Positions 1 through 5,533 of a stretch of DNA of 8,593 nucleotides are shown piece after piece. The position numbers and the translations under genes are program-made. The notes beneath the pieces are model-generated. The model saw nothing but the letters and a program-made list of their open reading frames with translations. It was not told the DNA's origin and did not search any database. This DNA is from Thermogutta sp. (GTDB lineage: Bacteria > Planctomycetota > Planctomycetia > Pirellulales > Thermoguttaceae), in assembly GCF_014359955.1 (NCBI RefSeq), contig NZ_JACIYL010000111.1:1-8593 (forward strand), in the 5' to 3' direction. The stretch's first letter is position 1, and every line of letters starts with the position of its first letter.

Positions 1-2190
1 TGGATTCTCTGCACAGCGCTTCTCCTTGTGGAGATTCAATCGAGAGCCGTCGTGTGCGGCGAGTCGGGATTTCCCCGTTTTCGTGTCCATGTCCTCAATC
101 CCGAGGCCCAGTTCTGTGCCTGCGGCGTTGTGGACGTGAATCACGATGGGAAACCGGATATCGTTTCCGGCGGCTGGTGGTACGAGGCACCGACCTGGAA
201 ACGCCATTTCCTTCGCGATGTGCCGATCATCCGGGGGCGGTTCGACGATTATTCCAATCTTGTCCTGGACGTTGACGGAGATGGGTGGGGTGACATCATC
301 AGCGCCAATTACCGCAGCGAACTCCTCCTCTGGATTCGACACCCCGGCCCCAGCTTGGGCCCCTGGGAAGTCATTCAGGTCGCCAAACCCGGACCAATGG
401 AAACAGGGCGGCTCTACGACATCAATGGCGACGGGCAGCAGGATGTTCTTCCCAACGGGGTCAAATTTGCGGCCTGGTGGGAGTTCAAGCGGTTGCCCGA
501 CGGAAAGGTGGAGTGGTACCGCCACGATCTCCCCGAGGAGGTGGCCGGGCACGGGATCGGTTTCGGTGACGTCGATGGCGATGGTCGCGGGGACATCGTG
601 ACACCTCGCGGTTGGTGGCGGCAGGAGGGTCCCTCGGATAGACCGCAGTGGGTGAAGCAACCGGAGTTCGAGCTTCACGAAGATGCCAGCGTGCCGATCA
701 TCGTCGAAGACGTGGATGGCGATGGAGACTCGGACATCGTGTGGGGGCGGGGACATAACGTCGGGCTTTACTGGTTGGAACAGCGAATTGGGAACGGTAC
801 GCGAACGTGGGCATTCCACGCGATTGACACCAGTTGGTCCCAGGCCCATGCGCTCCTCGTCGCTGACGTCAACAGAAACGGACGGCCGGAGGTGATCGCA
901 GGCAAACGCTATTTGGGACACGATGGACGAGACCCCGGCGAGTGGGATGTGCCCGTTATCTATGCCTATGAGTATGATCAGAAAAGTCGTGTTTTCGCGC
1001 GGTACCCGATCGCTGAGGCTGTGAACATCGGCTGGGGATTGGATCCCAAAGCGGCTGACTTGGACGGGGATGGGGACCTCGATCTTGTGGCAGCCGACCG
1101 CAACGGCCTGTTCCGGTTGGAGAACCTGGGGACGCAAGGTGATGACGAGGCTCGACCTTCTGGAGAGGTCCCTCTTTGGGCGAAACAAAATCATCAGCAG
1201 CCGCTGCAGTTTTACGGAGAAGATGGCCAGGTCCGCTCGATTGCCTCGTTGCAAGAGTGGGGTTACCGCCGATGGTGGATTCAGAAAGGCATGGAAGCGG
1301 TCATGGGCGGCTTGCCCGGTCCAGGGATGCGCCTGCCTCTGGATGTGCAGGTGATTGATTCACAGGACACGGCCTCCTATCGGCGAATCAAGCTCACCTA
1401 CCAGGCGGATCCTTATGACCGCGTTCCGGCGTATCTGCTCATTCCGCACCAGATCCGGGGACGCCATCCGGCTGCCCTGTGTCTGCATCAAACCACCCCT
1501 CTTGCCAAGGATGAACCCGCCGGCACACGACCCGAGGCTGCCTATCCTTATGCCCACGAACTGGCCTGCCTGGGCTACGTGTGCGTGGTGCCCGACTATC
1601 CCTCCTTTGGTGAGCATCCCTACGACTTCCGCCGCCACACGGAATTCGCGAGCGGGTCGATGAAGGCCATTTGGGATAACGTCCGCGCTCTGGATTTGCT
1701 CGAATCTCTGCCGGAAGTCGATCGGGACCGGATCGCCGTGGTCGGCCATTCTCTCGGTGGACATAACGCGCTTTTCACGGCGGTATTTGACCAGCGGATT
1801 CGGGCTGTGATCTGCAGTTGCGGATTTACGGCCTTCCATCGCTACTATGGCGGGAAAATTGCTCCGTGGGCGCAGGATCGCTACATGCCCCGCGTGAGGG
1901 ACGTCTTCGGTAACGACCCCGGGCGAATGCCGTTCGATTTTCACGAGGTCCTTGCGGCACTGGCGCCCCGCGGTGTCTTTGTCGTTGCACCGCTGCGGGA
2001 TGACAACTTTGATGTCGAAGGGGTGCGCGAAGTCGTGGCCAGAGCAAAAGAAGTTTTTCACCTCTACGGGGCGCAGAACCGGCTTGTGGTGATCCATCCG
2101 GACATTGGGCACGGCTTTCCGCCGGAGATTCGCCAGCAGGCCTACGGCTGGCTCAACCGGCAGTTCAAATGGAATGTCCCAGCGAAGTGA
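1..2190 (+). CDS. Secreted VCBS/FG-GAP beta-propeller fused to an alpha/beta hydrolase (esterase-like), 5' partial
   Basis: Open from the first base in frame 1. Codons 1-10 read WILCTALLLV, a hydrophobic run like the core of a signal peptide, so the true start lies before the window; the GTG at 28 sits inside this run and lacks a Shine-Dalgarno. Counting codon 1 at base 1, calcium-loop motifs of the DxDxDGxxD type begin at residues 45, 90, 140, 190, 237, 289 and 353. Seven motifs spaced 45-64 residues apart fit a seven-bladed VCBS/FG-GAP propeller; the sixth (DVNRNGRPE) is degenerate. From about residue 400 an alpha/beta hydrolase follows, with nucleophile elbow GHSLGGH (Ser584), probable acid Asp668 in LRDDNF and His704 in DIGHGF. 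The hydrolase resembles secreted acetylxylan-esterase/dienelactone-hydrolase-like proteins common in planctomycetes. Known of the family: serine esterase or peptidase chemistry. Inferred: de-esterification of a polysaccharide, with the propeller binding substrate or surface. Substrate unknown. Confidence 0.9.
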   Translation, partial: WILCTALLLVEIQSRAVVCGESGFPRFRVHVLNPEAQFCACGVVDVNHDGKPDIVSGGWWYEAPTWKRHFLRDVPIIRGRFDDYSNLVLDVDGDGWGDIISANYRSELLLWIRHPGPSLGPWEVIQVAKPGPMETGRLYDINGDGQQDVLPNGVKFAAWWEFKRLPDGKVEWYRHDLPEEVAGHGIGFGDVDGDGRGDIVTPRGWWRQEGPSDRPQWVKQPEFELHEDASVPIIVEDVDGDGDSDIVWGRGHNVGLYWLEQRIGNGTRTWAFHAIDTSWSQAHALLVADVNRNGRPEVIAGKRYLGHDGRDPGEWDVPVIYAYEYDQKSRVFARYPIAEAVNIGWGLDPKAADLDGDGDLDLVAADRNGLFRLENLGTQGDDEARPSGEVPLWAKQNHQQPLQFYGEDGQVRSIASLQEWGYRRWWIQKGMEAVMGGLPGPGMRLPLDVQVIDSQDTASYRRIKLTYQADPYDRVPAYLLIPHQIRGRHPAALCLHQTTPLAKDEPAGTRPEAAYPYAHELACLGYVCVVPDYPSFGEHPYDFRRHTEFASGSMKAIWDNVRALDLLESLPEVDRDRIAVVGHSLGGHNALFTAVFDQRIRAVICSCGFTAFHRYYGGKIAPWAQDRYMPRVRDVFGNDPGRMPFDFHEVLAALAPRGVFVVAPLRDDNFDVEGVREVVARAKEVFHLYGAQNRLVVIHPDIGHGFPPEIRQQAYGWLNRQFKWNVPAK

Positions 2191-2232
2191 CACGGCTGGG
2201 TATCAGGGACCGCACAGGGGCCACGGAAACGG

Positions 2233-2261
2233 TTGACGATCGACCGCCGCTGCCGGAAAAT
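2233..2261 (+). promoter_or_regulatory. Weak candidate sigma70-type promoter for the heme-protein gene
   Basis: TTGACG at 2233-2238 (5 of 6 to consensus), 17-base spacer, GAAAAT at 2256-2261 (4 of 6). Transcription would begin near 2268, leaving a leader of about 180 bases before the ATG at 2449. Box matches of this quality occur by chance, and planctomycete promoters are poorly defined, so this is only a candidate. Confidence 0.25.
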
Positions 2262-2435
2262 GCGATTGCACTGCGGTAACGGACACCTTTTGGGGGGCAC
2301 GGTAGCTTCACCCGAAGACCGAGGCCTCGCTGCCGGCCGTTTTTGCGAATAGCCTCGCCGTTTGCTGTGGCCGCAGGATGCGACAGGTTGTCACGCCGAA
2401 GGCTGTCTTTGTCCGTAAGTCGCTGGCGATTCCCC

Positions 2436-2442
2436 GGGAGGG
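2436..2442 (+). promoter_or_regulatory. Ribosome binding site deciding the start at 2449
   Basis: GGGAGGG lies six bases before the ATG at 2449. Later in-frame ATGs at 2470, 2482 and 2506 have weaker purine-rich sequences before them, so 2449 is preferred although it gives the signal peptide an unusually long n-region. Confidence 0.6.
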
Positions 2443-2448
2443 CACTGC

Positions 2449-4446
2449 ATGCTCACGAAAAGCACCCCTATGTTGGCGAGCATGGAGTCGGGCTTTAGCC
2501 GAGTCATGCCGTCTGGAAAAGAATTTGTCGGTCTTGCGTGGCTGCTTGCTATCCTCTGCGGATTGCTGGTCGTTACGGCAAGTCGAGCAGAAGAGGCCAC
2601 CGGGCGTTATCTCGGTCCCTGGCAGGTCCGGGCTGCCCCCGATGGCGCGACCGTCTTCGTCTTGTGTAAGGATGCCGCCAAAATGGCCGTAATCGATGTG
2701 GCGAGCCAGCAAGTCATCCGATGGTTCAGCCTGCCCGCGGATCCCCACGACTTCGTGATCAGTTCGGATGGAAAAGTGATCTATGTGGCCGCCGGCGTTT
2801 CGCATGGCATTGTTGCTGAAATCAAGTCTGACGATGGAGCCCCGATCCGCCAGATCCCTGTAGGGCACACGCCCGGGGGACTGGCGCTTTCCAAAGATGG
2901 CCATCGGATGTATGTGTGTAACCGGTTTGAAAACACGGTTTCCGTCGTCGATCTGGCTTCTGGCCGGGAGGAGAGACGTTTGGCTGTCACCCGCGAACCA
3001 GTGGCAGCGGCCCTTACACCGGACGAAAAGCGGCTTTTTGTGGCCAACCTCCTTCCGCTGGATCGGTGCGACAGTTACGATGTGGCGGCCGTGGTGTGCT
3101 CCATTGATACGTCAACGTTCGAGGTTCACCCGATCCGACTGCCCAACGGCTCGACCGATATTCACGGCCTTGCCGTCTCGCCCGATGGAAAATGGGTATA
3201 TGCCGTCCATGTGCTTTCTCGGTATCAGATGCCCACCACGCAACTAGAGCGCGGCTGGATGAATACCAACGCGCTGACGATCATAGATGCGCAGAAGGAG
3301 CGGGTATTCAATACCGTTCTCCTCGATGACGTGGACCTTGGCGCTGCTCTCCCGTGGGCTGTTGTGTGTTCTTCCGACGGTCAGAAACTCGTGGTTTCCC
3401 ACGCGGCAACGGATGAGATTTCCGTCATCAATATTCCTGCCGTGCTGGAAAAACTGGCAAAACTACCGCCGACACCGGAGGCCGCTCAAGCAGCGGGATT
3501 CATCTACGACGGATCGCAAACATCCCTCAGTGCCGCCGATGTTCCCAATGATCTGTCCTTTCTGGTGGGTCTCCGGGAGCGAATTCCCCTCTATGGGCTG
3601 GGACCGTACGACTATCTGAGCGCTGATTCAGAAAAAATCGTCAAAGGAGCGAGAGGTCTCGCCCTGGCAGGTTCCAAGGTTTTCGTCGCCACCTACTTCG
3701 GGGACCTCGTCACGGTCGTGGATTTGAATGCTTCCAAATATCGGCGGCTTAGCTACGTGCCCTTGGGCCCGAAGCCGGTGCTTACGAAGGAAAGGCTGGG
3801 CGAACTCTATTTCCACGATGCCAGCCTGTGTTTTCAGCACTGGCAGAGCTGCGCTACCTGCCATCCAGACGGGCGAATTGACGGGCTGAATTGGGATCTC
3901 CTCAATGACGGATTGGGAAATCCGAAGAACAATAAGAGCCTACTGCTGGCTCACCAAACACCACCGTCCATGTGGGAAGGGGTGCGAGCCACCGCGGAAG
4001 AGGCGGTCCGGTCCGGAATCCGACACATTCAGTTTGCCGTTCGTCCGGAGGAAGACGCCCAGGCGATCGACGCGTACCTCAGGTCATTGCGGCCGGTGCC
4101 GAGCCCCTATCTCGTCAACGGCCAGTTAAGCGAGTCCGCCCGCCGGGGGCGGGAACTGTTCTTCAGCGAACGGCTCAAATGCCATCACTGTCATCCTGAG
4201 CCGCTTTATACGGATTTGAAGAAACACAATGTGGGAAGCCGCGGGCCGCTGGACCGCGCGAGCGAATTCGACACACCTACCCTCATTGAAGTGTGGCGAA
4301 CCGCCCCATATTTGCACGACGGACATTATTTGACTCTTGAAGAGCTGTTCCGAGAAGGTAAACACGGGGAGACGGCTGGCAGCGATGTCGGTAGCCTGAC
4401 CGACGAGGAGTTGCACGACCTGTGCGAGTTTGTCCGGTCGCTGTAA
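2449..4446 (+). CDS. Exported YVTN beta-propeller fused to a di-heme cytochrome c peroxidase/MauG-like domain
   Basis: 665 residues. A hydrophobic segment at about residues 27-43 (VGLAWLLAILCGLLVVT) followed by SRA-EE looks like a signal peptide, so export to the periplasm is likely; heme attachment requires this too. Residues about 52-430 form a YVTN-type propeller: strands of the SPDGKxVYVA kind occur near residues 65, 107, 150, 192, 246, 310 and 408, seven in all, with an extra loop of roughly 60 residues before the last. The C-terminal third carries two heme c sites, CATCH (468-472) and CHHCH (578-582), and the cytochrome c peroxidase signature TAPYLHDG (618-625). Where classical CCPs have a Met ligand in an IMG-type stretch, this protein has no Met but a KHGE with His639. 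Family knowledge: such enzymes reduce peroxide or oxidise protein or small-molecule substrates. The actual substrate here is unknown. The GH16 gene begins 61 bp downstream, so the two may be co-transcribed. Confidence 0.9.
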   Translation: MLTKSTPMLASMESGFSRVMPSGKEFVGLAWLLAILCGLLVVTASRAEEATGRYLGPWQVRAAPDGATVFVLCKDAAKMAVIDVASQQVIRWFSLPADPHDFVISSDGKVIYVAAGVSHGIVAEIKSDDGAPIRQIPVGHTPGGLALSKDGHRMYVCNRFENTVSVVDLASGREERRLAVTREPVAAALTPDEKRLFVANLLPLDRCDSYDVAAVVCSIDTSTFEVHPIRLPNGSTDIHGLAVSPDGKWVYAVHVLSRYQMPTTQLERGWMNTNALTIIDAQKERVFNTVLLDDVDLGAALPWAVVCSSDGQKLVVSHAATDEISVINIPAVLEKLAKLPPTPEAAQAAGFIYDGSQTSLSAADVPNDLSFLVGLRERIPLYGLGPYDYLSADSEKIVKGARGLALAGSKVFVATYFGDLVTVVDLNASKYRRLSYVPLGPKPVLTKERLGELYFHDASLCFQHWQSCATCHPDGRIDGLNWDLLNDGLGNPKNNKSLLLAHQTPPSMWEGVRATAEEAVRSGIRHIQFAVRPEEDAQAIDAYLRSLRPVPSPYLVNGQLSESARRGRELFFSERLKCHHCHPEPLYTDLKKHNVGSRGPLDRASEFDTPTLIEVWRTAPYLHDGHYLTLEELFREGKHGETAGSDVGSLTDEELHDLCEFVRSL

Positions 4447-4492
4447 CCGTTTATGATCGCTTTCACCGATTAAGTTATCTTTGTGCCATTTC

Positions 4493-4498
4493 GAGGAG
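4493..4498 (+). promoter_or_regulatory. Ribosome binding site deciding the GH16 start at 4508
   Basis: GAGGAG ends nine bases before the in-frame ATG at 4508. The longer reading from TTG at 4481 would place this site inside the coding sequence and put charged residues (HFEENH) before the signal peptide, so 4508 is the better start. The ATG at 4503 is out of frame. Confidence 0.75.
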
Positions 4499-4507
4499 AA
4501 TCATGCC

Positions 4508-5344
4508 ATGTTAAGAGCCTTCTGGAAGGTGTTTGTCGTGGTTTTTTGTGGTGCGATGGGCGTGAGTATCGGGTTGTCTGGCCCCGAGCTTGCAGGTGCC
4601 GAGCCGCCAGAAGCCGTCTCCGTAGAACTTCTGCAGCCCCAGGATCCGCTGCCGCAACTTCCTCCAGGAAAGAAGTGGGTGCTTGTCTGGCATGACGAAT
4701 TCGACGGGGACAAGATTGACACAAGCAAGTGGGAGATTTACGGAGACTGGCCCCGACGGGATGGATTCTGGGTAAAGGAGGACTCTTACCTTGACGGGAA
4801 GGGCCACCTTGTCATCCGGACGAAAAAGAACGGCGAGCGCTACACCTCAGGCGCGATTGCGACGCGGGGAAAGTACGAAGTCAAATACGGTTATCTTGTG
4901 TGCCGGTGCACCCATCCCAAACAACCGGGGCTTTGGGCCGCCTTTTGGCTGATGGGCGCGGGAGTCAGTCAGGTCGGCGACGAAGGTCGCGATGGCACGG
5001 AAATCGACATCGTGGAAATGCCCTACCGTGACGGCCGCCTGACGAGCAACCTCCATTGGGACGGCTACGGCAAGGACCACAAACACGCGGGGACAACATT
5101 TAGAAGACCGGAAGTGCTGGACGGATTCCATACATACGGCCTGTGGTGGAAACCGGACGAGTACGTGTTCGACGTGGATGGAAAGGAAACCTGGCGAACC
5201 AGCGCCGGCGGGGTGTGCCAGGTGCCGCTGTACATCAAGCTGACGGTGGAAATTGGGCCCTGGGCGGGGGATATCAAAAAGGCCCAACTCCCGGAGGAAT
5301 GGCTCATCGACTATGTCCGAGTGTATCAGGTGGTGGACGAGTAA
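4508..5344 (+). CDS. Secreted glycoside hydrolase family 16 endo-glycosidase
   Basis: 278 residues from the ATG at 4508. It begins with a signal peptide (MLRAFWKVFVVVF..., probable cleavage after LAGA near residue 33) and continues as one GH16 jelly-roll domain from about residue 55. The N-terminal strand VWHDEFDG is at residues 60-67, and the catalytic motif EIDIVE gives Glu165 (nucleophile), Asp167 and Glu170 (acid/base). The fold closes with IDYVRVYQ at about 267-274. The ExDxxE spacing is the beta-bulge form seen in laminarinases, agarases and carrageenases, not the ExDxE of lichenases. GH16 enzymes cut beta-1,3 or beta-1,4 linkages inside glucans or galactans with retention of configuration. 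No separate carbohydrate-binding module is visible. Neighbouring GH2 and esterase-like genes support a polysaccharide-degrading role. The subfamily and substrate cannot be assigned by eye. Confidence 0.92.
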   Translation: MLRAFWKVFVVVFCGAMGVSIGLSGPELAGAEPPEAVSVELLQPQDPLPQLPPGKKWVLVWHDEFDGDKIDTSKWEIYGDWPRRDGFWVKEDSYLDGKGHLVIRTKKNGERYTSGAIATRGKYEVKYGYLVCRCTHPKQPGLWAAFWLMGAGVSQVGDEGRDGTEIDIVEMPYRDGRLTSNLHWDGYGKDHKHAGTTFRRPEVLDGFHTYGLWWKPDEYVFDVDGKETWRTSAGGVCQVPLYIKLTVEIGPWAGDIKKAQLPEEWLIDYVRVYQVVDE

Positions 5345-5393
5345 GTCCTCACAGGGCGCCTTTTGCGAATGCCTCCGGAACCGCGCAGTGAAC

Positions 5394-5427
5394 TTGCGCA
5401 AAAGTGAATCGTTTTTGCGCAAATGTG
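5394..5427. repeat. Two TTGCGCAAANGTG repeats, candidate operator pair
   Basis: The 8-base palindrome TTGCGCAA occurs at 5394-5401 and 5415-5422, exactly 21 bp apart, about two helical turns. The similarity extends to TTGCGCAAA-N-GTG in both copies (5394-5406 and 5415-5427). The sites are centred near -67 and -46 relative to a predicted start near 5465, which suits binding of a dimeric regulator in front of the GH2 gene. A looser relative, TTGCGAAT, lies at 5363-5370. The regulator is unknown and not encoded in this window. Confidence 0.5.
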
Positions 5428-5429
5428 TT

Positions 5430-5458
5430 TTGCAATCTTGTCCCTGGTGGCATATCTT
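5430..5458 (+). promoter_or_regulatory. Candidate sigma70-type promoter of the GH2 gene
   Basis: TTGCAA at 5430-5435 (4 of 6), a 17-base spacer and TATCTT at 5453-5458 (4 of 6). A transcript starting near 5465 would have a leader of about 70 bases before the ATG at 5534. The box matches are modest, but the spacing and the paired palindromes just upstream make it plausible that the GH2 gene has its own regulated promoter. Confidence 0.35.
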
Positions 5459-5521
5459 GGTTAAGAGCTAAGCGAGTCAAAACCGGGGTGGAAGTTTCTG
5501 CTGGGTATCCAACGTGAAGAT

Positions 5522-5528
5522 GAGGAGG
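5522..5528 (+). promoter_or_regulatory. Strong ribosome binding site of the GH2 gene
   Basis: GAGGAGG ends five bases before the ATG at 5534, the closest match to an ideal Shine-Dalgarno in the window. It fixes the start directly before a typical signal peptide. Confidence 0.8.
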
Positions 5529-5533
5529 CACCG

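Larger units (their letters stand above)
2191..2448. other. Intergenic region between the esterase and heme-protein genes
   Basis: A 258-base gap with no convincing gene. It holds a weak candidate promoter (2233-2261), an imperfect hairpin at 2300-2321 (CGGT..CTTC pairing with GAAG..ACCG), a 10-base palindrome CGAGGCCTCG at 2320-2329, and a short GGCC/GGCC stem followed by T5 at 2340-2344. The T5 stem could be a weak terminator for the upstream gene, but a four-pair stem is poor. The motif TTTTGCGAAT at 2341-2350 recurs upstream of the GH2 gene. Whether the heme-protein gene is transcribed separately from the upstream gene cannot be settled from sequence. Confidence 0.5.

Noticed and set aside
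1360..2193. 277-codon open frame on the - strand
   Set aside because: Lies entirely antisense to the hydrolase domain, which has recognisable catalytic motifs; the product shows no domain and is explained by GC-rich codon bias.
2320..2344. Terminator after the first gene (GGCC stem with T5)
   Set aside because: Only a four-pair stem with an eight-base loop; too weak to call as a terminator, noted within the intergenic entry.
2308..2904. 198-codon open frame on the - strand across the intergenic gap
   Set aside because: Most of it is antisense to the signal peptide and first propeller blades of the heme protein; the product has no recognisable motif.
4481..4507. Upstream TTG start for the GH16 gene
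   Set aside because: It would place the GAGGAG ribosome site inside the gene and add charged residues before the signal peptide; ATG at 4508 fits better.
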